Of a stretch of 34,039 bases of DNA, positions 23,215 through 31,829 are shown one piece after another. The stretch lies in assembly GCF_010548525.1 (NCBI RefSeq), contig NZ_JAAGMG010000473.1, positions 1-34,039 of the forward strand, read 5' to 3'. A program made the translations under genes and the position numbers. The first letter of the stretch is position 1. Each line of letters begins with the position of its first letter. Origin of the DNA: Streptomyces sp. SID14478. GTDB lineage: Bacteria > Actinomycetota > Actinomycetes > Streptomycetales > Streptomycetaceae. Below the pieces are notes generated by a model. It saw nothing but the letters and a program-made list of their open reading frames with translations, did not search any database and was not told the origin of the DNA.

Positions 23215-26200
23215 TCAGCCGAGGCCGACCGAGAAGACGTGCAGGTCACCGTCCTTGGGCAGGGTGACCGACTTGATGTGCTTGCCGTCCGGCACCTCGT
23301 ACGGCTTGGTGGCGAACACGAACACCGTGTCCGCGCCCTTGCCGTTCGGGGTGTTGCGGTACGCGGCCTTCGCCACGACGGTGTTGCCGTGGACCGGATC
23401 GCTGCCGCCGCCCGGCTTGGTCCAGTCGCCGAAGGAGAGGTCCGTCTGCGCCGTGGTCCCGTCGGTGAAGGTCACCGTGGCGCTGTTCTCCTGGTCGCCG
23501 TTGGTGGCCGACCCCACGAAGAGGAGCCGCTTCGCGTCCTTCGCGTCGGCGGCGATGTCGAACCGCTGGCCGTTCGCCGTGACGTTGTCGGGGCGGGACG
23601 CGGGCGCGCCCGGCCACAGGAAGCGCGTACCGGAGACCTCGGCCGTCGCACCGCCCTTGAGCCCCGCGGCGGCCAGCGCCTGGCGCGAGTAGCTGTTGCC
23701 CGCGCCGTCGAAGTCGGCCTCGACCGGGGTGTCGTCGCTGGAGACGCCCGCGGCCGAGTAGGCGCTGCCGAGGGCGGAGGTGATGCCGCCGTCGGCGGCG
23801 ACCAGCACGATCGCGCTGCGGTGCACGGGATCGCCGTGCTTGCCGCGCACGGTGAGCGGCAGCTCGTAGTAGCCGGGGTCGGTGCCGGCCGCCGCCTTCA
23901 CCGTCAGCTCGGCGGTGCCGGAACCGGTGCCCGCGGCGAGGTCGATCCTCTTGCCCTGCACCGTCAGCCCGGCGGGGGCGTCCGCGGTGACCGTCAGCGT
24001 CCGGTCGCTGCCGGCCAGCCGCTGTGCGGACACCGTGAGCTTCGCGCCGTCGCCGCCCGGGGCGGCGATCACCTGGTTCGGCGTCGCGTACGCGAGGAAG
24101 TCCTGCTCGCCGTCGCGGTAGGAGGGCGGCGCCGCCTTCGCCGACGTGGCCCAGGACGTGTCGGGCTTCGTGCCCAGGTCGAAGTCGAGCCGGCCGCCCT
24201 TCGTGACCGCCGACTGCGGCAGATACGTACGCTCCCGATCGCGGCCGTCGAGGCGCAGGTCGTGCACGTACGGGGCGTCCGCCGCGGCCTTCGGGGCCCG
24301 GATGTCCAGGTCTCGGCCGCCGCCGGGCAGGTCGAGGACCACCCGCGGGAAGAGCGGGCTGTGCACGGACAGGTCGGGGGTGCCCGGGGTGGCCGGGTAG
24401 AGCCCGAGGGCGGCCCAGACGTACCAGGACGACTGGGCGCCCAGGTCGTCGTTGCCCGGCTCGCCGTCCGGCGTCGGGCTGAACAGGGTAGTGGCGACGG
24501 TGCGCACCTTCTCCTGGGTCTTCCACGGCTGTCCGAGGTGGTTGTAGACCCACGGGACGCCGAAGTCCACCTCGTTGCCGGCCCACATGTACGGCTCGTT
24601 CGGCCCGGCGTTGAGCTTGGTGAAGAAGGTGTCGAGCCGCTTGGCCGTGGCGTCGCGGCCGCCCATGGCCTGGATCAGGCCCGCCGTGTTCTGCGGCACC
24701 AGCCAGTTGTACTGGGCCGCGTTGCCCTCGTCGAAGCCGTCCTGACCGAACGTGCCCTCGGCGGGTGGCTGGTAGCCGGGCCCGTCGGGGAAGCGGCCGT
24801 CCTCGCCGCGCGGGGAGAGGTAGCCGGTCGCCGGATTGAGGATGTTCTGCCAGTTCTGGCCGCGGCGGGTGAAGGTGGCGGCCGTCTTCTTGTCACCGGC
24901 GGCCTTCGCCAGCTGCGCGATGCCGAAGTCGTCGATCGCCCACTCCAGGGTGACCGAGGCGCCGACGCGGGAGTGGTCGCCGCGCACGGCGCTGTTGTTC
25001 GCGTAGCCGTTCTTCACGTACTCCTCGACGCCCGGCCGCTCCTGGTACGCGCCCGGTGTGTGGTCGACCGAAGTGGCGCCCTTGACCAGGTACTTGAGGG
25101 CCGTCTTGAGGTCGAAGTCACGGGCCCCGTACGCGTAGAGGTTCGCGATCAGCGCGACGGAGTTGTCGCCCGTCATCTGTCCCGTGTAGTCGTTCGCCAC
25201 CGGCCAGCGCGGCCACCAGCCGCCCTGCTCCGCGTCATGGACGAGCGACTGCGCCATGTCGCTGGCCTGCTCGGGGAAGAGCATGGCCTGCAGCGGGGCG
25301 AGCGAGCGGTAGGTGTCCCAGTCGGAGAAGTTGGCGTACTGGGTACGGCCCTTGGGCAGCGAACGGACCTTGTCGTCGAAGCCGATGTAGCGGCCGTCGG
25401 CGTCGTTGAAGGTGTTCGGGTGCACCAGCGAGTGGTAGAGGAAGGTGTAGAACATCTTCCTCTCGTCGCTCGTGCCGCCGCCGATCCTGATCTTGCGCAG
25501 CGCCTCGGTCCACTGGCCCCGGGTCTGCTTGCGCACGTCGTCCAGGTCCCAACCGGGCACCTCCGAGGCCATGTTGGCCTTGGCGCCGTCGACCGAGACG
25601 TACGACATGGCGACCTTCGCGCGCACCGTGCGGTCCTTGGCCGCGTCGAACGTCAGGTAGGCGCCCGCCTCGGGGGCGTCCGCCGAGTCGCCGCCCTCGG
25701 TCACGGTCTTCCCGTCCCAGGTGCCGTGAGCGGTGAAGGGGCGGTCGAAGGTGATCGCGTAGTGGACGGTGTACTCGTTGCCCTTGCCGCAGAAGTTGCC
25801 GGTGGTCGCGGAGCCGGTGACCTCGCGGTCGCCGGTGATCTTCAGGTCGGCCTGCTTGTCGCCGGAGAGGCTGCCGCCGCCCTTGACGAGGACCTGCGCC
25901 GCGTCGCCGGTGCCGGCGGGGAAGGTGAAGGCGGCCAGGCCCGTGCGCGTCGTGGCGGTCAGCTCGGTGCGGACCTTCGCGTCGGCGCCGGTGGTCACGG
26001 CGTAATAGCCGGCCTCGGCCTTCTCGTCCTCGTGCGTGAACGGCTCGGTGCGGTCCCACGGCGCGGCGCCGACGTCCCCCGCGACCGGCAGCAGTGGCAC
26101 GTCGCCGAAGGCGGTGCAGCCCACCGAGGCGTGGTTGAGGCTGAAGCCCTTGATCTTGCTGCTGTGGTACTGGTACCCGGCGTACGAACCCTCGGTGTCC

Positions 26201-26445
26201 GGTGAGAACTGCATCATGCCGAACGGGGTGGACGGGCCGGGGAAGTTGTTGATCTCGCCGACCGATTCACCGCCCTTTCCGGTGCCGATCAGCGGGTCCA
26301 CGTAGTCGGCGGGATCGTCGACCAGTGCGGCACTCCCCACCTTTGACAACGTTGTCACATCGGCCGATGCCACCCCGCCCGATCCCATGGCCAACGCCGC
26401 CACGACAGCGGCGACAACGGTGACTTGCGGTCTGATACGTCTCAC
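23215..26445 (-). CDS. Secreted GH92 family alpha-mannosidase
   Basis: 1076 residues, starting at GTG 26445 with AGGAG 7 bases upstream. A Sec signal covers about 1-28 (VVAAVVAALAMGSGGVASA). The GH92 N-terminal domain opens with YVDPLIGTGKGGE and NFPGPSTPFGMMQFSPDT. The helical catalytic domain contains DEGNAAQYNW with E573 in the position of the family's general acid, GNEVDFGVPWVYN, and GNDDLGAQSSWYVWAALG with D666-D667 in the position of the catalytic bases. These are calcium-dependent inverting exo-alpha-mannosidases. The C-terminus (about 780-1076) adds a NEW3-like beta-sandwich and a second beta-rich module beyond the usual length of about 750. Likely substrates are fungal or yeast mannan or N-glycan mannose; the linkage is not readable. 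A LacI-type palindrome lies inside codons for about residues 30-34. Confidence 0.9.
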   Translation of the reverse strand: MRRIRPQVTVVAAVVAALAMGSGGVASADVTTLSKVGSAALVDDPADYVDPLIGTGKGGESVGEINNFPGPSTPFGMMQFSPDTEGSYAGYQYHSSKIKGFSLNHASVGCTAFGDVPLLPVAGDVGAAPWDRTEPFTHEDEKAEAGYYAVTTGADAKVRTELTATTRTGLAAFTFPAGTGDAAQVLVKGGGSLSGDKQADLKITGDREVTGSATTGNFCGKGNEYTVHYAITFDRPFTAHGTWDGKTVTEGGDSADAPEAGAYLTFDAAKDRTVRAKVAMSYVSVDGAKANMASEVPGWDLDDVRKQTRGQWTEALRKIRIGGGTSDERKMFYTFLYHSLVHPNTFNDADGRYIGFDDKVRSLPKGRTQYANFSDWDTYRSLAPLQAMLFPEQASDMAQSLVHDAEQGGWWPRWPVANDYTGQMTGDNSVALIANLYAYGARDFDLKTALKYLVKGATSVDHTPGAYQERPGVEEYVKNGYANNSAVRGDHSRVGASVTLEWAIDDFGIAQLAKAAGDKKTAATFTRRGQNWQNILNPATGYLSPRGEDGRFPDGPGYQPPAEGTFGQDGFDEGNAAQYNWLVPQNTAGLIQAMGGRDATAKRLDTFFTKLNAGPNEPYMWAGNEVDFGVPWVYNHLGQPWKTQEKVRTVATTLFSPTPDGEPGNDDLGAQSSWYVWAALGLYPATPGTPDLSVHSPLFPRVVLDLPGGGRDLDIRAPKAAADAPYVHDLRLDGRDRERTYLPQSAVTKGGRLDFDLGTKPDTSWATSAKAAPPSYRDGEQDFLAYATPNQVIAAPGGDGAKLTVSAQRLAGSDRTLTVTADAPAGLTVQGKRIDLAAGTGSGTAELTVKAAAGTDPGYYELPLTVRGKHGDPVHRSAIVLVAADGGITSALGSAYSAAGVSSDDTPVEADFDGAGNSYSRQALAAAGLKGGATAEVSGTRFLWPGAPASRPDNVTANGQRFDIAADAKDAKRLLFVGSATNGDQENSATVTFTDGTTAQTDLSFGDWTKPGGGSDPVHGNTVVAKAAYRNTPNGKGADTVFVFATKPYEVPDGKHIKSVTLPKDGDLHVFSVGLG
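26344..26357. promoter_or_regulatory. Perfect 14-bp palindrome TGACAACGTTGTCA inside the start of the GH92 gene
   Basis: The site has the central CG and 7-bp perfect arms typical of LacI-family operators. It lies 89-102 bases into the GH92 coding region, encoding part of V-T-T-L-S just after the signal peptide. That is about 115-130 bp past the predicted transcription start. Such a site could act as a transcription roadblock. No LacI gene is adjacent to GH92; the nearest is 4 kb away at 21062. Confidence 0.55.
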
Positions 26446-26480
26446 GTGCGGCTCCTGTGCAATGACGTCACGGCCCTCAC

Positions 26481-26509
26481 ACAGTCAGGCATGCCCGCGT
26501 CGAGGTCAA
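26481..26509 (-). promoter_or_regulatory. Predicted GH92 promoter
   Basis: Read on the reverse strand, TTGACC (26509-26504), a 17-bp spacer and GACTGT (26486-26481) resemble a vegetative promoter. The start would be near 26474, leaving a leader of about 29 bases. An 8-bp palindrome TGACGTCA (26463-26470) sits just past this start. AGGTCAA is directly repeated at 26503-26509 and 26523-26529. Confidence 0.4.
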
Positions 26510-26559
26510 GAGCCGGGACTCCAGGTCAACGGCCCAACCCGCCCCCGGCGCGGGCGAAT

Positions 26560-27288
26560 TCAGCTCCCGCCGCGCCGGACCGCGGCCCCGCCGCGCACCG
26601 CCGCGTCCAGGTCGCGCTCCGCCTTGGCGAGCAGCTGCGCCATGGCGGCGCCGGAGCGGTCCGCGTCGCCGTCACGGATCGCGTCGAGGACGGCGCGGTG
26701 GCTGGGTACGGGGTCGTCGGCGCAGCCGTGCGGCCCGTGCACGATGCTGTCGCGGGCCCGCAGCGCGGGGGCCATGAGTTCGTGCAACCTGGCCAGCATC
26801 TCGTTGCCGGACGCCACGAGGAGCGCGTGGTGGAAGGCGGAGTCGGCAGCGACGGCCTCGGCCGCGTCGGACCCGGCGCGCGCCATGGCGTCCAAGGCGC
26901 TTTCCAGATCGGCGAGTTGTTCCTGCGTGCGGCGTTCGGCCGCCCGGCGCACGGCGGCGGGTTCGACGATGGAACGCATCTCGGCGAGGTCGCGCAGCAC
27001 AACCTCGGCCTCGCCGCCCTCGATGCGCCAGCGGATCACGTCGCCGTCCAGGACGTTCCAGTCGGTGCGCGGCCGCACGAAGGTGCCGCGCTTCTGGCGC
27101 GAGGCGACCAGGCCCTTGCCGGCGATGACCTTGAGGGCTTCGCGGATCACGGTGAGGCTGACGCCCATCTCGTCCACGAGGGTGCGCGGGTCGAGCGTGG
27201 CGCCCACCGCGACCTGTCCCCCGACGACGCGGGAGCCGAGCGACTCGACGACGTCCCCGTGCACTCCGCGCCCGGCGTAGGACACCAT
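26560..27288 (-). CDS. GntR-family regulator, FadR/FCD subfamily
   Basis: 242 residues. I chose ATG 27288 with GGGGAG 6 bases upstream; the frame is open to 27372 but that part has no ribosome site and crosses an operator-like element. A winged helix (about 8-73; LVDEMGVSLTVIREALKVIAGKGLV) is followed by an all-helical FCD ligand-binding domain (about 90-235), with metal-site His residues in AFHHALL and SHRAVLDAI. FadR-type regulators such as DgoR of E. coli control sugar-acid catabolism. This gene is divergent from an operon containing galactonate dehydratase, so galactonate or a derivative is the likely effector. Direct control is suggested by the shared AT-rich elements. Confidence 0.9.
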   Translation of the reverse strand: MVSYAGRGVHGDVVESLGSRVVGGQVAVGATLDPRTLVDEMGVSLTVIREALKVIAGKGLVASRQKRGTFVRPRTDWNVLDGDVIRWRIEGGEAEVVLRDLAEMRSIVEPAAVRRAAERRTQEQLADLESALDAMARAGSDAAEAVAADSAFHHALLVASGNEMLARLHELMAPALRARDSIVHGPHGCADDPVPSHRAVLDAIRDGDADRSGAAMAQLLAKAERDLDAAVRGGAAVRRGGS

Positions 27289-27346
27289 GTTCCGCTCCCC
27301 TCCGCGCGACGGCCGGATGCCGCTCGCGCCACCAACGAGCGCCACT

Positions 27347-27359
27347 TTAATTCCTAATT
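27347..27359. promoter_or_regulatory. Candidate GntR operator, copy A
   Basis: TTAATTCCTAATT contains the symmetric core AATT-N3-AATT and lies 59-71 bp upstream of the GntR start codon. The same pattern occurs at 27402 and 32718. AT-only stretches like this are rare in the window, which makes repetition at three promoters of one pathway notable. This copy would serve autoregulation. Confidence 0.5.
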
Positions 27360-27401
27360 TTTTGAAGCTCAATGCCGGGCCGGGCCCCCTCGCTCCAGAA
27401 A

Positions 27402-27424
27402 TTAATTATGAATAATCCTTGACG
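27402..27424 (+). promoter_or_regulatory. Candidate GntR operator copy B and -35 box of the galactose operon
   Basis: TTAATTATGAATA (27402-27414) matches 9 of 11 defined positions of TTAATTNNTAATT. A -35-like TTGACG begins at 27419, exactly 17 bp after the start of the element, as in the GH27 promoter. No convincing -10 box is visible about 17 bp further on. The aldose epimerase start lies 66 bp past the -35 box. Confidence 0.5.
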
Positions 27425-27489
27425 GGTGTGTGTCCCGGGTGGTGCAGTCCTGGTCGTAGCCCTGCCGCCCGCACCCCGAGGACCGTCCG

Positions 27490-28407
27490 TTGCCCTACGC
27501 CGCCCTGCCCCTGTCGGGCACCCAGCTCCGTCTGTCCGCGGGGCCCTACACCGCGAGCGTCGCCGGAGTCGGCGCGACGCTGCGCGAACTGGCCCATGAA
27601 GGGCGCCCGTTGATCCTCGGCTTCGACGCCGACGAACCGGCGCCCGCGGCACACGGGCAGATCCTCGCGCCCTGGCCCAACCGACTGGCCCAGGGGCGCT
27701 ACACGTTCGACGGCGCCGACCACGAACTCCCGCTGGACGAGCGGGAACCGGCCGCGGCGCTGCACGGACTCGTCGCCTGGCAGACGTGGACGCCCGAGGC
27801 CGCACCGCACGCAGCGAACGAGGTCACCCTCGGCCTCGACCTGGCCGCCCGCCCCGGATACCCCTTCGCCCTGCGCCTCACCGCCACGTACCGGCTCGAC
27901 CCGCACGACGGCCTCACCGCCCGCGTCACGGTCGTCAACCGGTCCTCGCGGCCCGCCCCGTTCGGCCTCGGCGCACACCCGTACCTGACGCTCGGGGCGG
28001 GCATCGACGACTGCACCGTGCAGGTGGCCGCCGAGCGGTGTCTGCATCCCGATGCCCGGATGCTCCCGGACGGCGAACCGCGCCCCGTCGACGGCACCCC
28101 GCAAGACCTGCGCCGACCCCGCGCGTTGAGGGGCGGCGTGCTCAACCACGCCTACACCGCACTGCACCGCGACGACGCCGGGCGCGCCTGGGCCCGGCTG
28201 CGCTCCCCCGAGGGCGGCGCGGTCGACCTCTGGGCGGACGAGGCCTTCGGGTGGCTGCAGCTCTACACCGCCGACCACTTCGGGCGGACCGGGCTCGCGG
28301 TGGAGCCGATGACCTGCCCGCCGAACGCGCTCTCCAGCGGCCACGACGTGATCGTCCTCGCTCCGGGCGAGGAGCGCCGCGCCACCTGGGGCATCCGCGT
28401 GCCCTGA
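27490..28407 (+). CDS. Aldose 1-epimerase family protein
   Basis: 305 residues, starting at TTG 27490 with GAGGA 7 bases upstream. Motifs of the GalM superfamily are PWPNRLAQGRYTF, LHGLVAW with H92, GAHPYLT with H163 and AVEPMTCPPNAL with E272. In characterised members the two His and the Glu are the catalytic acid and base. The enzyme interconverts alpha- and beta-anomers of an aldose, here probably D-galactose, supplying the anomer for a dehydrogenase. No signal peptide. It is the first gene of the operon running to the lactonase; 53 bp separate it from the transporter. Confidence 0.9.
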   Translation: MPYAALPLSGTQLRLSAGPYTASVAGVGATLRELAHEGRPLILGFDADEPAPAAHGQILAPWPNRLAQGRYTFDGADHELPLDEREPAAALHGLVAWQTWTPEAAPHAANEVTLGLDLAARPGYPFALRLTATYRLDPHDGLTARVTVVNRSSRPAPFGLGAHPYLTLGAGIDDCTVQVAAERCLHPDARMLPDGEPRPVDGTPQDLRRPRALRGGVLNHAYTALHRDDAGRAWARLRSPEGGAVDLWADEAFGWLQLYTADHFGRTGLAVEPMTCPPNALSSGHDVIVLAPGEERRATWGIRVP

Positions 28408-28460
28408 CCCCCCGCCCGCACGTCCCGGCTCCGCACGGAGCCGCCGCTCAGGGAAAGAAC

Positions 28461-29876
28461 ATGACGCACCTACCATCCGCTCCCCCCGCCGACGCCACCG
28501 CGTCCCGGCCCGCTCTGCTGCACGTGGTCTACGTCGCCGCCGCGGCCGCGATGGGCGGCTTCCTCTTCGGCTACGACAGCTCCGTCATCAACGGCGCCGT
28601 CGAGGCCGTACGCGACCGGTACGACATCGGCCCGGCGGCGCTCGCCCAGGTCATCGCCATCGCCCTCATCGGCTCCGCCGCCGGGGCAGCGGTCGCGGGG
28701 CGCCTGGCCGACCGCATCGGCCGCATCCCCTGCATGCGCATCGCGGCCGCGCTGTTCACCGTCAGCGCGGTCGGCTCGGCCCTCCCGTTCTCGCTCTGGG
28801 ACCTGTCGTTGTGGCGGGTGATCGGCGGCTTCGGCATCGGCATGGCCTCCGTCATCGGCCCGGCCTACATAGCGGAGGTCGCCCCGCCCGCGTACCGGGG
28901 ACGCCTCGCCGCCTTCCAGCAGGCCGCCATCGTCATCGGCATCGCCGTCTCCCAGCTGGTCAACTGGCTCATCCTGTCGCTCGCCGACGGGGAGCAGCGC
29001 GGGCACCTCGCCGGCCTGGAGGCCTGGCAGTGGATGCTCGGTGTCATGGTGGTGCCCTCGCTCGTCTACGGCGTCCTGTCGTTCACGCTTCCCGAGTCGC
29101 CCCGCCATCTGATCGCCCGCGGCCGCACCGCCGAGGCGCGCCGGGTGCTCGCCCGGCTGGAGGGCGAGGGCAGCGCGCTCGACGCCCGGATCGACGAGAT
29201 CCGCGGCCACATGAGCCGCGACCGGCGCTCGACCTTCCGCGATCTGCGCGGAAAGGCCCTCGGACTGCGCGGCATCGTCTGGGTCGGCATCGGCATGGCC
29301 CTGTTCCAGCAGCTCGTCGGCATCAACGTCGCCTTCTACTACTCGGCGACCCTGTGGCAGTCGGTGGGCATCGACCCGAACAGCTCCTTCCTCTACTCCT
29401 TCACCACCTCCCTCATCAACATCGTCGGCACCGTCGTCGCGATGCTGCTGGTGGACCGGGTGGGACGCAAGCCGCTGATCCTGGCGGGCTCCGCGGGGAT
29501 GACCGTGTCCCTCGCCTGTGAGGCGTGGGCGTTCTCCGCGGACCTGGTCGACGGCAGGCTCCCGCACACCCAGGGCCTGGTGGCGCTCGTCGCGGCCCAT
29601 GTGTTCGTGCTCTGCTTCGCCTCGTCGTGGGGCGTCGTGCTGTGGGTGATGCTCGGCGAGATGTTCCCCGCCGCGATCCGCGCCGCCGCCCTCGGTGTGT
29701 CCTCGGCCGCCGTATGGGTGGCCAACTGGGCGATCACCGCGACATTCCCGAGCCTGTCCGAGTGGAGCCTGGGCGGCACGTATCTGATCTACACAGCCTT
29801 CGCGCTGCTCTCCCTGCCCTTCGCCGCGAAGTGCGTGCGCGAGACCCGGGGCAGGACCCTCGAGGAGATGGGATGA
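28461..29876 (+). CDS. MFS sugar/H+ symporter (sugar porter family)
   Basis: 471 residues. I chose ATG 28461 with GGGAAAG upstream; the open frame continues far upstream, but that part overlaps the epimerase gene. It has 12 predicted membrane segments and the sugar-porter signatures GYDSSVINGA (TM1), GRLADRIGRIP, RVIGGFGIGMAS, PESPRHLIARGR (about 210), FQQLVGINVAFYYS (about 282) and DRVGRKPL (about 331). The ending RETRGRTLEEMG is typical of GalP/XylE-type transporters. D-galactose is the likely substrate from context. The stop overlaps the start of the SDR gene by 4 bases (ATGA), indicating translational coupling. Confidence 0.93.
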   Translation: MTHLPSAPPADATASRPALLHVVYVAAAAAMGGFLFGYDSSVINGAVEAVRDRYDIGPAALAQVIAIALIGSAAGAAVAGRLADRIGRIPCMRIAAALFTVSAVGSALPFSLWDLSLWRVIGGFGIGMASVIGPAYIAEVAPPAYRGRLAAFQQAAIVIGIAVSQLVNWLILSLADGEQRGHLAGLEAWQWMLGVMVVPSLVYGVLSFTLPESPRHLIARGRTAEARRVLARLEGEGSALDARIDEIRGHMSRDRRSTFRDLRGKALGLRGIVWVGIGMALFQQLVGINVAFYYSATLWQSVGIDPNSSFLYSFTTSLINIVGTVVAMLLVDRVGRKPLILAGSAGMTVSLACEAWAFSADLVDGRLPHTQGLVALVAAHVFVLCFASSWGVVLWVMLGEMFPAAIRAAALGVSSAAVWVANWAITATFPSLSEWSLGGTYLIYTAFALLSLPFAAKCVRETRGRTLEEMG

Positions 29877-30631
29877 CCGGCATGGAACGCTTCACCGATC
29901 AGGTCGCCGTCGTGACCGGGGCCGCCGCCGGCATCGGCGCGGCCACCGCACGGCGCCTCGCGGCGGAGGGCGCGGCCGTCGTCCTCACCGACATCGACGC
30001 CGAGCACGGCGAGCGCACCGCGCAGGGCTTGCGCGAACAGGGCGCCCGGGCCGCCTTCGTCCGCGCGGACGTGGCCGACGAGGCGGACTGGGAGCGGGTG
30101 ATGGACGCCGCGCACGGCTTCGGCCCGGTGCGCGTACTCGTCTCGAACGCGTACACCGTGGAGCTCGCACCGGCCGGCGAGATGACCCGAGCATCCTGGG
30201 AGCGGCAGGTCGCCGTCAACCTGACCGGCGGGTTCCTCGGCTTCCAGGCAGTGCAGCCCGACATGTCCGCGCACGGCGGGGCCGTCGTCTACACCTCGTC
30301 CGTGCATGCGCACATGGGGCTGCCGGGCCGTCCCGCCTACGCCGCGACGAAGGGCGCGGTGCTGTCCCTGTGCAGCCAGTTGGCCGTCGAGTACGGACCG
30401 GACATCCGCGTCAACGCCGTGCTGCCCGGCCCGATCCTGACCGGCGCGTGGGACGGCATCGGCGAACAGGACCGGGCCCGCAGCGTCGCCGAGACGGCGG
30501 CCGCCCGCTTCGGCACCCCGGAGGAGGTCGCGGCGGCCATCGCGTTCCTCGCGTCCGCCGAGGCCGGCTTCGTCACCGGCACCAGCCTGCTCGTGGACGG
30601 CGGCTGGAGCGTCGTCAAGTCCTCGTCCTGA
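29873..30631 (+). CDS. SDR-family dehydrogenase, probable sugar (galactose) dehydrogenase
   Basis: 252 residues of the classical short-chain dehydrogenase fold. The nucleotide loop TGAAAGIG is at residues 15-22 and an acidic residue after strand 2 (LTDIDAEHG) favours NAD. The catalytic set is a Ser in YTSSVH with Y156 and K160 (YAATK), and the C-terminus is TGTSLLVDGGW. ATG 29873 has GAGGAG 5 bases upstream and overlaps the transporter stop by 4 bases. Set between a sugar symporter and galactonate dehydratase, it most likely oxidises beta-D-galactose to galactonolactone. That specificity is inferred from context; related SDRs oxidise L-fucose, L-arabinose or L-rhamnose. Confidence 0.9.
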   Translation: MTGMERFTDQVAVVTGAAAGIGAATARRLAAEGAAVVLTDIDAEHGERTAQGLREQGARAAFVRADVADEADWERVMDAAHGFGPVRVLVSNAYTVELAPAGEMTRASWERQVAVNLTGGFLGFQAVQPDMSAHGGAVVYTSSVHAHMGLPGRPAYAATKGAVLSLCSQLAVEYGPDIRVNAVLPGPILTGAWDGIGEQDRARSVAETAAARFGTPEEVAAAIAFLASAEAGFVTGTSLLVDGGWSVVKSSS

Positions 30632-30681
30632 CCGCCCTGTCCGGCTCATCGGCTGCTTTCCCCGAAAGGTCCGCGCACCCT

Positions 30682-31827
30682 GTGAAGATCGCTCGTATCG
30701 AAACGTTCCAAATACCCCCGCGGTGGCTGTTCTGCCGCATCGAGACCGACGACGGGCTCGTCGGCTGGGGCGAACCCGTCGTCGAGGGCCGGGCGGAAGT
30801 GGTCCGCGCCGCCGTCGACGTGCTCGCCGAGTACCTCGTCGGCCAGGACCCATTGCGCATCCAGGACCACTGGCAGGTCCTCACCAAGGGCGGCTTCTAC
30901 CGCGGCGGCCCCGTGCTCTCCAGCGCGGTGGCCGGCCTCGACCAGGCGCTGTGGGACATCGCGGGCCAGGCCTACCAGGCCCCTGTGCACGCCCTGCTCG
31001 GCGGCCCGGTGCGCGACGCGGTGCGGGTCTACGCGTGGGTGGGCGGCGACGAACCCGCCCAGTTGGCCGAGGAGATCAGCGCCCAGGTCGAGCACGGCTT
31101 CACCGCGGTGAAGATGAACGCGGCAGGACGGACCGCTCCCCTGCCGGGCCGCGCCGAGGTCCAGGAGGTCGTCGACCGCGTCGCCGTCGCGCGCGACGTG
31201 CTCGGCCCGGACCGTGACGTCGCGGTCGACTTCCACGGCCGGTTCACCCCCGCGGGCGCCCGCCGCGTGCTGGACGAGATCGCGCCGCTGCACCCCCTGT
31301 TCGCGGAGGAGCCGCTGCTGCCCGAGCACGGCCATCTGCTGCGCGGCCTCGTGGAGAGCACGAGCGTGCCGGTGGCGACCGGTGAACGGCTGTACGGCAG
31401 GGCCGAGTTCCTGCCCGCGCTGCAGGCCGGCATCGCCGTGGCACAGCCGGACCTCTCGCACGCGGGCGGCATCTCGGAGGTGCACCGCATCGCCTCCCTG
31501 GCCGACACCTTCGGCGCCTTGCTGGCACCGCACTGCCCGCTCGGCCCGATCGCCCTCGCCGCCAGCCTGCAGATCGCCTTCGCCACGCCCAACTTCCTCA
31601 TCCAGGAACAGAGTCGGGGCATCCACTACAACCGCTCCGCCGACCTGCTCTCGTACGTCCTCGATCCCGAGCCGTTCCGCTTCACCGACGGGCAGGCCAC
31701 CCGCACCACCCTGCCGGGGCTCGGCGTACGGGTCGACGAGGCCGCGGTGCGCAAGGCCGACAGCACCGGACACCGCTGGCGCAACCCCGTGTGGCGCCAC
31801 GACGACGGAAGTTTCGCGGAGTGGTGA
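30682..31827 (+). CDS. dgoD: D-galactonate dehydratase
   Basis: 381 residues of the mandelate-racemase branch of the enolase superfamily, collinear with E. coli DgoD over its whole length. Shared stretches include GWGEPVVEGRA, GGFYRGGPVLSS, YAWVGGD, QPDLSHAGGI, APHCPLGPIALAAS, EQSRGIHYN and the ending WRNPVWRHDDGSFAEW. Metal ligands D183, E209 and E235 and base H185 fall at the same numbers as in E. coli; the second catalytic His is H284. It converts D-galactonate to 2-keto-3-deoxy-D-galactonate in the cytoplasm. The start is GTG 30682, with GAAAGG about 12 bases upstream. The stop overlaps possible start codons of the lactonase gene. Confidence 0.95.
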   Translation: MKIARIETFQIPPRWLFCRIETDDGLVGWGEPVVEGRAEVVRAAVDVLAEYLVGQDPLRIQDHWQVLTKGGFYRGGPVLSSAVAGLDQALWDIAGQAYQAPVHALLGGPVRDAVRVYAWVGGDEPAQLAEEISAQVEHGFTAVKMNAAGRTAPLPGRAEVQEVVDRVAVARDVLGPDRDVAVDFHGRFTPAGARRVLDEIAPLHPLFAEEPLLPEHGHLLRGLVESTSVPVATGERLYGRAEFLPALQAGIAVAQPDLSHAGGISEVHRIASLADTFGALLAPHCPLGPIALAASLQIAFATPNFLIQEQSRGIHYNRSADLLSYVLDPEPFRFTDGQATRTTLPGLGVRVDEAAVRKADSTGHRWRNPVWRHDDGSFAEW

Positions 31828-31829
31828 GC

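Noticed and set aside
26463..26470. TGACGTCA palindrome near the GH92 promoter
   Set aside because: Eight bases is short and only one copy was seen, so it is mentioned with the promoter but not called as an operator.
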